DNA of 64,000 nucleotides from Lolium rigidum (taxonomy: Eukaryota; Streptophyta; Magnoliopsida; Poales; Poaceae). This document shows positions 1 to 11,357 of the stretch, one piece after another. The notes beneath the pieces were generated by a model. It was given only the letters and a program-made list of their open reading frames with translations. It did not search any database and had not been told where the DNA came from. The stretch spans positions 205,370,721 to 205,434,720 of the forward strand of contig NC_061509.1 of assembly GCF_022539505.1 (NCBI RefSeq), given 5' to 3'. Each line of letters starts with the position of its first letter. The first letter of the stretch is position 1. A program made the position numbers and the translations under genes.

Positions 1-63
1 ATTATTGATAAAAGTGGGTTTGAAAGTTTTAATCCTATTATTTCTGAGCTTGATAAAAATTAT

Positions 64-381
64 GTGTTTATGGATCATGAAAAGCATGCTGTATGTGATA
101 GTTATGTTGTTGAGTTTGTTCATGAAGCTACTGAAAATTATTATGAGATAGGAACATATGGTTGTAGAAATTTGCATGGTACTAAAACACCTCTCTATAT
201 GCTGAAAATTTTGAAGTTACTCTTGTTTTATCTTCTTATGCTTGTCACTTTGTTATTCATGAATTTATTTGTGTACAAGATTCCTATGCATAGGAAGTGG
301 GTTAGACTTAAATGTGTTTTGAATTTGCTTTTTGATGCTCTCTTTTGCTTCAACTCTTATTTCTTGCGAGTGCATCATTAA
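64..381 (+). pseudogene. Remnant of retroelement-specific internal ORF
   Basis: A 105-codon open stretch whose product resembles the C-terminal half of the frame at 22809-23545 on the minus strand: both contain CDSYxVEF, a glycine/cysteine GCRN segment, a hydrophobic stretch LFYL..LVTLLFMNLF and the same end SYFLRVHH or YYFLRVHH. The leucine-rich core could be a membrane segment. The function is unknown; it is not gag or pol. The part encoded upstream lies outside the window. Because it recurs in a second element it is a family-specific ORF, not chance. Confidence 0.55.
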
Positions 382-1049
382 AATTGCTCGAGCCCATCTT
401 AATGGCTATAAAGAAAGCACTTCTTGGGAGATAACCCATGTCTTTATTTTGCTACTGTTTTGTTGTGTTTTGGAAGTTGTTACTACTGTAGCAACCTCTC
501 CTTATCTTTATTTTATTGCAATGTTGTGCCAAGTAAAGTCTCTAATAGAAGGTTGATGCTAGATTTGGATTTCTGCGCAGAAACAGCATTTCTTGTCGTC
601 ACGAATCTGGGTATGATTCTCCGTAGTAACTCAGAAAAATCTGCCAATTTACGTGAGTGATCCTCGGATATGTACGCAACTTTCATTAGTTTTGAGTTTT
701 CTGATTTGAGCAACGGAAGTACCTCTTAAAAATTCGTGTTTACCGGTTGTTCGGTTTTGACAGATTCTGTCTCTGTTTTTTGCATTGTCTCTTGTGGAAT
801 TTAAGTGAGGCTTTCTAGACGTGGAGAGCTGTAGCTAATGTTTTATTGAGTTCTTGCAATGTGTCACTACAGGGCTAAAGTGGATTAAAGTTTTTTTTTA
901 GTACTAACCCCTCTAATGAAGTTTATGAGAAGTTTGGTGTGAAGGTGGTCAAGAGAGGAGGATGATATATGATCAAGAAGAGTGAAAAGTATAAGCTTGG
1001 GGATTCCCCCGTGGTTCATCCCTGCATATTTCAAGAAGACTCAAGCGTC

Positions 1050-1077
1050 TAAGCTTGGGGATGCCCAAGGCATCCCC
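1050..1077 (+). repeat. PPT-like motif with palindrome in Gypsy internal region
   Basis: TAAGCTTGGGGATGC followed by a perfect 21-nt inverted repeat (nine-base arms GGGGATGCC/GGCATCCCC around CAA, 1057-1077). A sister motif TAAGCTTGGGGATTCC lies at 992-1008, and the same motif sits directly before the LTR at 2812-2826. The homologous elements carry it at 22091-22120 and 22161-22175 and at 47057-47086 and 47127-47141. Confidence 0.7.
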
Positions 1078-2811
1078 TTCTTCATCAACTTATCAGGTTC
1101 TTCTATTGAAACTATATTTTTATTCGGTCACATCTTATGTGCTTTACTTGGAGCGTATGTGTGCTTTTATTTTTGTTTTGTTTGAATAAGATCGGATCCT
1201 AGCAATCCTTGTGTGGGAGAGATACACGCTCCGCTTTTTCATATGAACACTTGTGTTCTTCGTTTTACTTTTAATGTTCAATGATAAAAGTTGGAAGCTA
1301 TTGCATTTATTGCTATTTGGTTGGAAAAAGAAAATGCTTCATATTGTCTTGGATAATTTGATACTTGGCAATTGTTTTGAGCTCCCAAAGTAGATCATGA
1401 TTAAGCTCTTGCATCATGTAGTTTAAACCTATTAGTGGAGAAATACCGTAGAGCTTGTTGAAACTGGTTTGCGTGATTGGTCTCTCTAAGGTCTAGATAT
1501 TTTCTGGTAGAAGTGTTTGAGCAACAAGGAAGACAATATAGAGTTTTATAATGCTTGCAATATGTTCTTATGTAAGTTTTGCTGTACCGGTTCATACTTG
1601 TGTTTGCTTCAAACAACCTTGCTAGCCCAAAGCCTTGTACTGAGAGGGAATGCTTCTCGTGCATCCAAAACCTTGAGCCAAAACCTATGCCATTTGTGTC
1701 CACCATATCTACCTACTATGTGGTATTTTCTGCCATTCCAAGTAAATACTTCATGTGCTACCTTTAAACCTTCAAAATGCTTCTAAATGTGTGTTGATGT
1801 TTTGTAGCTCATGAGGAAGTATGCGGTGTTTTATCTTTCAACCTTGTCATTTACTACTGACAGCTTTTCATAATGGACTAGTGGCACATCCGCTTATCCA
1901 ATAATTTTGCAAAAAGAGCTGGCAACGGGGTTCCCAGCCCCAATTAATTAACTTGCATTAATAATTCTCTTCATGTGTTTTGCCCTGATCTATCAGTAAG
2001 CAACTTAATTTTGCAAATAGACACTCCTTCATGGTATGTGAATGTTGGAAGGCACCCGAGGATTCGGTTAGCCATGGCTTGTGTAAGCAAAAGGTTGGGA
2101 GGAGTGTCAACCATAAATAAAACTAAAGTACATGTGTAAACAAAAGAGAAGAGGGATGATCTACCTTGCTGGTAGAGATAACGTCCTTCATGGGAGCCGC
2201 TCTTGAAATTCTGGTTGATGAGGTAGTTAGAGTGCCCACTACCATTCGTTGACAACAACAAACACCTCTCAAAATGTTACTTTTATACTCTCTATATGAT
2301 TTCAAAACTTAAAAAGCTCTAGCACATGATTTAATCCCTCGCTTCCTCTCGCGAAGGGCCTTTCTTTTACTTTATGTTGAGTCAGTTTACCTACTTCCTT
2401 CCATCTTAGAAGCAAACACTTGTGTCAATTGTGCATTGATTCTTACATACTTACTTATTTGCATTCATCATATTACTTTGTGGTGACAATTATCCATGAG
2501 ATATGCATGTTGAAAGTTGAAAGCAACTGCCGAAACTTAAATCTTCCTCTGTGTTGCTTCAATGCCTTTACTTTGAATTTATTGCTTTATGAGTTAACTC
2601 TTATGCAAGACTTTTGATGCTTGTCTTGAAAGTACTATTCATGAAAAGTTTTGCTATATGTTATCTATTTGTTAGCAACTATAGATCATTGCCTTGAGTC
2701 ACTGCATTCATCTCATATGCTTTATAATAGTATGATCAAGATTATGTAAGTAGCATGTCACTACAGAAATTACTCCTTTTACCGTTTACCTACTCGAGGG
2801 CGAGCAGGAAC

Positions 2812-2826
2812 TAAGCTTGGGGATGC
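2812..2826 (+). other. Polypurine-tract-like sequence before 3' LTR
   Basis: TAAGCTTGGGGATGC abuts the TGATACG start of the LTR, the position where plus-strand DNA synthesis is primed in LTR retrotransposons. The GGGGA core is purine-rich but short for a polypurine tract. Confidence 0.6.
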
Positions 2827-4349
2827 TGATACGTCTCCAACGTATCTATAATTTTTGATGTTCCATGCTTGTTTTATGACAATACTTACATGTTTTGCTT
2901 GCACTTTATAATGTTTTTATGCATTTTCCGGAACTAACCTATTAACAAGATGCCGAAGTGCCAGCTTCCGTTTTCTCGCTCTTTTTGGTTCCAGAAAGGC
3001 TGCTCGGGCAATATTCTCGGAAATCGACGAAACGAAGACCCAGCATCTTATTTTTCCCGGAACCTTCCAGAAAGTCAAAGGGGGACCAGAGGGGATCCCT
3101 GGGGGGCCCCACACGTGTGGCCGGCGCGGCCCAGGAGGGGGGCGCGCCGCCCTAGTGTGAGGAGGCCCCGTGGCCCCTCCGACTCCGACTCTTCGCCTAT
3201 TTAAGCCCTGGAGACCTAAAAACGCGATACCAATTGACGAAACTCCAGAAAGACTCCGTGGGCGCCGCCACCATCGCGAAACTCCGTTTCGGGGGACAAA
3301 GTCTCTGGTCCGGCACCCTGCCGGGACGGGGAAGTGCCCCCGGAAGCCATCTCCATCAACGCCACCGCCTCCATCATGCTCCGTGAGTAGTTCCCCCATG
3401 GACTACGGGTTCTAGCTGTAGCTAGTTGGTATTCTCTCCCCCATGTACTTAAATACAATGATCTCATGAGCTGCCTTACATGATTGAGATTCATCTGATG
3501 TAATCGGTGTTGTGTTTGTCGGGATCCGATGGATATGATTGTCTATCTACAAAGTTTATGAAGTTATTGTTGCTGCAATCTTGTTATGCTTAATGCTTGT
3601 CACTAGGGCCCGAGTGGCATGATCTTAGATTTAAGCTCTATACTTATTGCTTAGATTGTATCTACAAGTTGTATGCACATGTCTATGTCCGGAACCAAAG
3701 GCCCCAAAGTGACATAAATTGGGACAACTGGAGGGGAAGGCTTAGATATGAGGATCACATGTTTTCACGGAGTGTTAATGCTTTGCTCCGGTGCTCTATT
3801 AAAAGGAGTGCCTTAATTTCCAGTAGATTCCCTAGAGGCCCGGCTGCCATCGGGTGGTAGGACAAAAGATGTTGTAAAAGTTTCTCATTGCGAGCACGTA
3901 TGACTATATATGGAAAACATGCCTACATGATTAATGATCTTGATGTTCTGTCTTAATGCTATTTCAATCCTATCAATTGCCCAACTGTAATTTGTTCACC
4001 CAACACTTGTTATTGGAGAGTTACCACTAGTGTAGATAGCTGGGAACCCCGGTCCATCTCTCATCATCATATACTCGTTCTATATGTCATTGGAAGTAGT
4101 ATCAACTATTTTCTGGTGCCATTGCTCTCATATTACTGCTACCGCTGTCGTGTTACCGTTACTACTGCTCTCATATTATCGTTGCTTTCACATCACCCCC
4201 GTTACTAGTGCTTTTCCAGGTGCAGCTGAATTGACGACTCAGTTGTTAAGGCTTATAAGTATTCTTTACCTCCCCTTGTGTCGAATCAATAAATTTGGGT
4301 TTTACTTCCCTCGAAGACTGTTGCGATCCCCTATACTTGTGGGTTATCA
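2827..4349 (+). repeat. Gypsy 3' LTR (1523 bp)
   Basis: The LTR starts TGATACGTCTCCAACG and ends GTGGGTTATCA, with canonical TG...CA ends. The first ~600 bp are homologous to the U3 half of the minus-strand LTRs at 18541, 23707, 50145 and 61164. A CTATTTAAGCC TATA-like box lies near 3199, consistent with a retrotransposon promoter. The second half (from about 3520) differs from the other LTRs, so this is a separate subfamily. The GC-rich ORFs inside it (about 2917-3415) are LTR sequence, not genes. Confidence 0.85.
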
Positions 4350-5595
4350 GAGGACCCAAAGAATTGTCCTCAAGGAGGACCCGAATAAATTTTCTTCAAG
4401 GAGGAACTCGACGAAATTTTCAGCAAAGAGGAACCAAAAAAAAAATTTAAAAAAATGGGTCCATTAACTCGGTGATGTACCCGACAATATAGAAGAACCA
4501 ATATATTCGGCTGTCTCATCAAGCCCGAGAGAAAAATAGAAGAACCTACAAAATGGGTCATTGCATCAGCCGAACAAGGCACTTGACAAAATATTCTCAG
4601 AGCGTCAAAGTCGCGAATAATCTCGGAATGCCGCAAAACTCTGTGAAGGTAAGACCCCGTGTCCGTTCTGAGCGGCGTGGCACCGTCTCTGACGTCGGTT
4701 TGCTAGTTTTTTCTATCAACAGATACGAAGAAAAATCCTAACAGACGCGTTAGGTACCCGATAAAACATGACTGAGACTCGACAGATGGTAAGACCTTAA
4801 GCGCCACATGTCGAGTTAACACCAGTATCCCGAGATCATGTCCAGGGACGTGATCTTGAAGTAGGTTCTTGCGGGATTGCCACAAGAGCAGTTAACTGGT
4901 ACCTGATCCGTCAGATGAACCAGCCCCATTTACCATTATCCCTGAACAACATAGATAGCAACGGCCTGGAGTCAATAAAACGAGGGGTTGCGTCCAGAAA
5001 TATAATTAAGTTCTTTGTCGAGTAGTACAACTTGAGTCTATGCCCAGGTGCAAGCACCTGCCCATAGGCTCGGGGGCTACTCTTATCGAGATTATTGTTC
5101 ACCCTCCAGATAAGATACAAGAAAGAGGAAAAATTGTGGTGTCGATTAAAAGCAAGTTGAGCCTACACCCAAATGCAAATACTTGGTTGTAGCCTCGGGG
5201 GCTACTTCCATTGGGAGCGCTGGCCGCGCACCCGATAGAAAAATAACTTCGACATCATCTATGACAATCAAAGTTTGTAGACTCAACTCGATTCTACGAC
5301 TCGAGTGGAACCTACTCCCATCGGGAACACATGGATTTCATCAAGTCCTCCAGAAATATAGTTAAGTTCTTCATCGAGTAGTACAACTTGAGTCTATGCC
5401 TAAGTGCAAGCACTTACCCATAGACTCGGGGGCTAGTCCCATCGGGAGCGCTGTCGCGCACCCGATAGAAAAATAATTTCAAGAATCGTCGACATCATCT
5501 ACGCTACACATGATCTACGACATGGACCTCGCCTTTGGAGATGATTATGCTTGGAGTCTCTAAGTCTTCGACTTCCCTAGATACTCGGGGGCTAC
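4350..5595 (+). mobile_element. Gypsy element, 3' internal remnant
   Basis: Non-coding sequence with three diverged copies of a segment ending in 'CTCGGGGGCTACT' (near 5075, 5202 and 5590), the last directly before the LTR at 5596. This repeated arrangement is typical of the 3' untranslated internal part of a Gypsy family with short LTRs. No protein domain is recognisable. The 5' part lies left of the window, displaced by the 1-4349 element. Confidence 0.6.
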
Positions 5596-5981
5596 TGACA
5601 TGGGTATACTCTTTGGGTACCCATTATTACTATACCTGGATCGGCTCGGCCCAATATGGAGAGGGCCCAACAAGGCAACCCGAAGAAGTAGTCGACTAGG
5701 ACTCTTGTAAAACCTTAGGCTGGTTGCATATATAAAGCCAGCCAGGGTACCCGAAATAAGGGGGACAATAGATAGACAACATAGCTCCGCCTACGGCGGC
5801 ACCCTGTAAACACATCTATGATCATATACTGGATTACTAGCAGCACGTAGGGATCCTCCACCGAGGGGACCCGAAGCTGGGTACGTCGTGTGCCTAATCT
5901 CGCTCCCGGAATCTCCATCGCCGCTCTCTCCCGAAACCCAAGTCTACAATACGTAGGCATTGCCGAGGTGTTCCCTCGTCA
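5596..5981 (+). repeat. Gypsy 3' LTR (386 bp)
   Basis: Starts TGACATGGGTATACTC right after a purine-rich tract and ends CCCTCGTCA, so TG...CA ends are present. It contains a TATATAAAG box near 5730 and the R/U5-like stretch 'GACAACATAGC'. It is joined at 5982 to an unrelated Copia LTR fragment with no obvious target duplication. Confidence 0.7.
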
Positions 5982-6614
5982 ATGTCCATACCTTGTTCTT
6001 ATCTCGTTACTGGTAAGTATCTTTTCTCGTTGTAATACCACACCCTCTTGTGACCTAGTCACGTGTTTGCAAACGGTAGAGTGCGTATTACCGAGAGGGC
6101 CCATAGAATATCTTTCCGTTACTTGGATGGATAAATCCCACTCTTGATCACATACGACCCAATAGGTAACTTATGGAACACATGCGAGAAAGCTTTATAA
6201 TCACCCAATTACGAAGTGATGCTTGCAACAAGGTATGCATTCTTCCAATACCTGGGAGTTGTATAATCTCTTGGTGAAAGAATAGTATAGGTGACAATGG
6301 AAAAACTTTGCAATCAGAACTATGTAACACGATCAATTGCTACGCTTTGGTCAGGTCAAATCCATCATATTATTCTCCTTATTAATATGACCTCACTAAT
6401 AAGTGACACCATGTCCATGGTTAAGGAAACCAATAACCAACACTTACTTAACGAACTAGTATAGATTCATACTAGGGACACTTCATTTGTTTCTCCACAC
6501 AAGTAGTATGTATCCGGATAAAATAAACAAGCATGGTGAACAAATAATATCATGAACATGAATTGATGATAATAAATATCCTTTATTATTGCCTTTTGGG
6601 CACCAATTCCAACA
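5982..6614 (-). repeat. Copia (BARE/Angela-type) LTR, truncated
   Basis: Read on the minus strand it starts TGTTGGAATTGGTGCCC followed by GGCAATAATAAAGG, the usual beginning of BARE/Angela LTRs, and continues through the 'GGGCCCTCTCGGTAATACGC' segment before being cut at 5982. A purine-rich GGTGGGAAG precedes it on the minus strand, so it is probably the 3' LTR. The U5 end is missing. Confidence 0.7.
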
Positions 6615-7945
6615 ACTTCCCACCGGAAGCCGGCACTCCCTCGCAAACTCACTAGCACCTCACACATCAATACAAACTACCACCACCAAGAGGTAGGGTT
6701 GTTACCGGCGATCTATTACCCGGGACTAAACTTGTATATCTCGCATGTGTCTCGGGTTGTTACCCCATCGAATCGTGGTCAGAAGTCCCCACCTACATAG
6801 AAATTTACGACCAGGAATCGTAACCCGAACAACGAGCGAAGCGTGATGGGAACTGGAATTTGATATGTGTCTACATAATCATGCTTTCTAGATTATTGAC
6901 TCTATTTCAAGTGGATGACTGATAGAGGTATGACCTAAAAGTAATAATATAATATGATAATTTATTAATGACTCCATGTACAGTGTTAATGTTTATCACT
7001 TTATGTTATAACTGTTATGGTTCTCGAATATTAGATTCAAATGAAAGCGCACATGCATGTGTAGAGAGTTAAATAAGTAAACAAGTTCCTAGTTCTGCCT
7101 CTAGGACTAGCTCAGGTGTTGTTTTATGATCACGCTTTTATGATCATAGGCATATATAGTTGGTATAATGAGAGGATTCAAACAACAATGAGAGTACATT
7201 GTTAGAAGCACAAGGGTAATAAAAATATCATATTTTGTGATTTACTATGAGATATTTTTTTCACACGTTATTAATAAAATTATAAATTTGTTTTCTTATG
7301 TATAAGTCCTTAGACCATGAGTTTATCATGTTACCTCATACCAGAAAGTATGTCTTGGTTCATGGTCATAAATGTATTCTTCTATACCAGATAATATGTA
7401 AGGGACCGTGACAGTTCAAGACTTGGATATTTCTCCTCCTGACAAAGGAGGGATACTCTCCGGGAGCGCTCGCTATTATGAAATCAAGAAATCTTATACA
7501 CAAGAACATCATGATAATTATCAGGGGGATGTCATAATACGTGAACAAGAAAATAGAATGAAATTGGTACGATGATAATAGTTTATTCTAAACTAGAGTT
7601 GATTCACCGGGTTATCTGAGTGTCACCTTGGGTTATCATTATGTATCGTGAAGCAATAAGGAATAAAATATGTATTAACACAAGGTTCACTCGGAATTGA
7701 ATTCGTGTGTGCGCAGGAAACATTATGGATGTCCAGATTTTGCTAATTGTTATTGGTTCAAAAGGAGTTTCGGAGCCATGTCCTCGTTATGGGGATATAC
7801 CTAACGAGATATGCCATGAAGGGCAGTCCTCTGCCATACTAGGGGACTTGTTGCCAACACAACTTGTATGGGCTAGAAGGGGATGGCGACTGGACCTGCA
7901 GAGGCCCATAAAAAGGTTACTGGCCCAGTTGGCCTAATAGGAGTG
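6615..7945. other. Unassigned sequence with Copia LTR-like part
   Basis: No coding sequence is supported. From about 7240 to 7945 the plus strand resembles the middle of a Copia LTR (phrases such as 'GACAAAGGAGGGATACTCTC' and a TGGCCCAGTTGGCC segment), but I cannot set its ends. 6615-7240 holds nothing I recognise and may be internal Copia sequence. Confidence 0.3.
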
Positions 7946-8447
7946 TGTTGGGGATTCGTAGCAGAAAACAAAAATTTCTAACTAACACAATCCGGTGCCC
8001 CACATTTATCTAGGAGGAAAGTTGTAACAGAGAAGATATCGGTGAACGTACCTTCGTAGATCGATAGCGGTTAACGTTCAACTAGAACATGGTCGATATA
8101 GTCGAACGTGCGATGCCGACCTCGGGGTCATGTAGAAGTCCTCTCCCCGATGTCAAGTGCCGCATGTGCAGCACCTCGTAGTTTCGCACACGTACAGTGC
8201 TCAACGACGCTCCTGACTCCGATCTAGCGAAGTTGTGGAACTAGATCTTCTGGATCTGGATCTCGGCAGCGCTCCCGCGTACCGGGTGGAGTGGTCTTCG
8301 CACTGCGCAGTTCTTCAGGGAACCGGGCGGAGACAAAAATTAGAGAGAGATATTTCTTTATTTTTATTATGTATTTATTTTGCCACAAAGATCCACTATA
8401 TAGAGGCAGTACTTCATAAACAGGGGACTAAAAGAAGGGAAACAGGA
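7946..8447 (-). repeat. Copia LTR 3'-end fragment
   Basis: The reverse complement ends in TTTTCTGC...CCCCAACA, the usual end of BARE-type Copia LTRs, and includes a U5-like region. It abuts the plus-oriented LTR-like sequence at 7945 and is cut near 8447 where the inverted-repeat element begins. Boundaries are approximate. Confidence 0.4.
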
Positions 8448-9270
8448 GGGCCGGCCGGCCGAGCCGTGCTTGCGCACGCTCGAGTGCGGGCCAGTCCTAT
8501 ACACCGACCAGGTCGGTGCCGATGCGGTTGCCGCACACCCTGGTCCATTTAGCGTTTTTCGATTTCGATTTCGTTTTCGTTTTTTTTCCTTTTTCTGTTT
8601 TCTGTTTTATTTTCTTTTCTTTCTGTTTATTTTTTTGTTTAAATTGAAAAAGTCTATATACGAAAAATATCTAAATTTGAAAAACGTTCAAATTTGAGAA
8701 TTACTAAAATTCAAAAATTGTTCAAATATGAAAACTGTTCAAATTCAAAAATTGTTCAAATATGAAAATCGTTCATATTTGAAATTTGTTCAAATTCGAA
8801 AATTGTTCTAATAAAAAAATCGTTCAAATTCGAAAATTGTTCAAATATAAAATTTGTTCAAATTCAGAAATGTTCAAATTTGGAAATTGTTCATAGAAAA
8901 AAATAAATTTTTGTTCAAATTAAAAAATTCAAATCTGAAAAATGTTCAGAATTTTAAAAAGTGATTTCTTCTTAATTTGAAAAATATTAAAATTTGAGAA
9001 ATGTTCAGATTTTAAAAAAATTTCTTTTAAAAAAGAAAACAAACAGCAGAAAACAAAAAGAAACGAAAAAAACCCGGCTTACCTGTTGTTGGGCTGCGGC
9101 CCAGTTGGTAACGTGGGGCGCGCGGGGTGTGCGGTAACCCGATCGGCACCGACCAGCTCGGTGGGTAGCACCTCCCTCGAGTGCGCGCCTTGGCTCCTGC
9201 CTCGTTCGGCCGCTTGGCTTGCCCGGGTGGGCCAGCCCATTTGGCCTGGCCGGCTCACGCCCTTTTCTAT
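8448..9270. mobile_element. Inverted-repeat element with AT-rich core
   Basis: GC-rich arms at about 8470-8550 and 9110-9200 are reverse complements with mismatches; the core ACCGACCAGGTCGGTGCCGA in the left arm pairs with TCGGCACCGACCAGCTCGGT in the right arm. Between the arms lies about 500 bp of AT-rich sequence made of degenerate GTTCAAATTCGAAAATT units. This structure fits a non-autonomous foldback or Mutator-like DNA transposon. No transposase and no clear target duplication were found. Confidence 0.5.
8690..9030. repeat. Degenerate GTTCAAATTYGAAAATT repeat tract
   Basis: About a dozen imperfect copies of GTTCAAAT followed by TCGAAAATT or TTGAAA, with variable spacing. The unit is partly self-complementary (TTCAAAT...ATTTGAA). 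Confidence 0.6.
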
Positions 9271-10169
9271 CTTTTTATTATTTTCTTTTCATTTGGCTCT
9301 TTTGAGGGAGCCTAATAAATAGGGATGCCTTTTTAATTAAGAGATTCAAGGTACCCTCTCTTTAGCTAAATACTTTTGTGTTGTATCCAAGTCTCCCTTC
9401 GGTGAATTGATCTTTCCTGGCCAAGATTCTATTGGATGCGAAGTCTCTCCCGCGGGATTCTACCTAGCTCAATCTCTCTTGCCCGGGATTCTACCGGTTC
9501 ATCACCGATCTCTCCTTCGGGACTCTACCTCATGGTAATTTTCAGGGGATTATATCGGGGTGGTTGTACGAGCCGTTGAGGCTAATTCAATTTTTTTTAT
9601 CGAATTTCTCTTCGCGTGAGTTCATCGTGTTTTTTCCCAACCCTTTGTTCAATTCATGAAGATCGGGCACAAACCTGTGGTCAAGCCGGATCATATTGTA
9701 TCAGCATATTGGTTACCAAAAATTGTTCCTCCCACCCGCCCAATTTTGGCTTTGAGAATTTTTTAGAATTCCCAAAAAATAGCCCCAATCTTTTCCTTTA
9801 ATGGACCTACGATTTTTTTTTGAGTTTTTTGTGGTTTTTGTCCATGGCTCTGGTGTCTTAGGTGTTTATCTACTTTTTTGCGTCACTTTTGCCAATTTTT
9901 CATATTTCTCTCGAACTTGAGGATTTTAGGTTCATATTTCCGCCCAAACGGACGAACCCATGCATACAAAATTGAAACCAGAGTCCACCCCCACCCCATC
10001 GCTGGAGTCTCTAGCCTACAATCCCCGACACCAACTCTCCAGCCTGAAAGCACAAAGACTCCGGTCGAGTTCCAAACTTTGACCTCATTTCCGTAGGCTA
10101 ACATATTTTGTGTTTGGGTTTCGGTTTTGAGTACCCCTAAGATCTACACAGGATTCTGCAACAACGACA
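9271..10169. other. Unassigned intergenic sequence
   Basis: No gene or transposon is recognised. 9410-9530 has three spaced repeats of GGGATTCTACC or GGGACTCTACC, a weak internal repetition. Short open frames at 9616, 9878 and 10127 have no recognisable product. Confidence 0.4.
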
Positions 10170-11136
10170 ACGACGACGGGTGGCAGTGCAAAATATGGGT
10201 GGGACTTGGGAACCCTTGCATCACAAAAGATCATAACCTCTTCGAGGCGGCTAGGGTGGTCACCATTGGAAATGCGGAGATGGATCAGACCTCTTTTGGG
10301 ATTCCTCTTGGCTGAACGGAATGCACCCAAAATACATTAATTGTGCCCAAAATGTCCATGATTGCAACAAAAATAAAATGTACGGTGAGGAAAGCTATGG
10401 ACAATTAGTTTTGGGTGGCTAACATCAACACCCAAGATGACCTCTCGGTTGAGCACATTGCAAAATTCTACAAACTTTGGGATATGCTTCAAGGGGTTCA
10501 CTTCAACCACGACACGCCGAATGCGATTACTTAGAAGTTCAGAAACAATTGAAGCTATTCGGTCTCGTCGGCATCGAAAATGCAATTTTTGGGACATACT
10601 ACCGCTCCATTGCCCTCAATGGTTTGGAGACCGTGGGCTCCTCCAAAATGCAAGATCTTCACATGGCGTGTCCTCCAAAATCGTGTTTGGATGGAAGATA
10701 GATTACAAAAAAAAAGAGGTGGCAAAATTATGGCTATTGCCAGTTGTGCAATCAAGTTCAAAAATCAGCCGCCCACGTCCTCTTCCAATGCCGGTTCTCC
10801 CGGCGTATTTGGACGAACTTGAAATATTGGTACGAGCTCTTTGACATTCAACCGCATCAATGGACCGTGATCCCAACCGTTAAAGATTGGTGGAGATGTG
10901 ATAAAAAAAAAAGGGCATTCAAGGAAGGCCATGGCATCTCTTGTGATGCTTGTTTATTGGGAAATTTAGAAGGAAAGAAACGATTGAGTTTTTAGGAACC
11001 AAGCTTCAGCTGCTTGGTAACATTATGCCGCGAGAGTAGGCGTTGTATCTTTTAGTCTTGACATTGAGCTAAGACTTGGCTTGTAAGATCTATAAAACTC
11101 CTTAATAGCAAGTTCTTTTTTGGCTTGTTAAAAAAG
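10170..11136 (+). mobile_element. LINE (RIL) 3' fragment, frameshifted
   Basis: The translated plus strand shows the C-terminal part of a plant L1-type ORF2 in several frames: WVGLGNPC near 10195, KCTVRKAMDN near 10380, WRPWAPPKCKIFTWRV near 10627, and the reverse-transcriptase-associated zinc-knuckle region with CQLCNQVQ...AAHVLFQC near 10735-10795. The frame is broken by at least three indels and stops. A short 3' tail ends in a poly-A-like run at about 11130. The 5' end is truncated, as is usual for LINEs. Its 3' end lies about 220 bp upstream of the DREB start codon. Confidence 0.8.
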
Positions 11137-11357
11137 AAAGACACAAGCGACAGAGCTGGTAAATTTTGGTCACTACTAGTCTCGCGCCTTCACCACTCCA
11201 CCTCCCTGAACGATTCCCTGCATTGTTTATCTCTTTCCACGTCGCTCTGCAGCATCATAAAAGCCCCAACTCCCACTTCGACGCAGCACCACTCACCCTC
11301 CCCTCGCTCATCACTCTCCCAACCAACTCCACCACACCACAGTATCAGCGGGCAGCC
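11137..11357 (+). promoter_or_regulatory. Promoter/5' leader of the DREB gene
   Basis: Only about 220 bp separate the LINE tail from the start codon. The stretch has a TATA-like CATAAAAG at 11256-11263 and an ACGT-core motif CCACGTCG at 11237-11244 (ABRE-like). The CT- and CA-rich 11265-11345 segment is typical of a grass 5' leader. The transcription start is inferred, not seen. Confidence 0.45.

Larger units (their letters stand above)
1..4349 (+). mobile_element. Gypsy LTR retrotransposon, 3' part (non-autonomous type)
   Basis: Internal region plus 3' LTR of a plus-strand Gypsy element that begins left of the window. It keeps the tail of a degraded internal reading frame, a long non-coding 3' region, a polypurine-like tract directly before the LTR, and the LTR itself. 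The 500-2800 part is homologous, in reverse orientation, to 20242-22800 and 45700-47700, so the three elements share one 3' internal region. No gag, protease, reverse transcriptase or integrase sequence is visible here. The base after the LTR begins what looks like the internal region of a different Gypsy element, so this copy probably inserted into that one. Confidence 0.85.

Noticed and set aside
2917..3494. 160-codon and other frames in the LTR
   Set aside because: They lie in the GC-rich promoter/leader part of a Gypsy LTR and recur as similar shadows in the other LTRs.
7707..7937. 76-codon frame read as a gene
   Set aside because: It lies in Copia LTR-like sequence and has no recognisable domain.
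11166..11357. Upstream in-frame extension of the DREB protein
   Set aside because: It begins at a TTG codon and has no ATG. The sequence looks like a 5' leader, and the protein start at 11358 fits the family.
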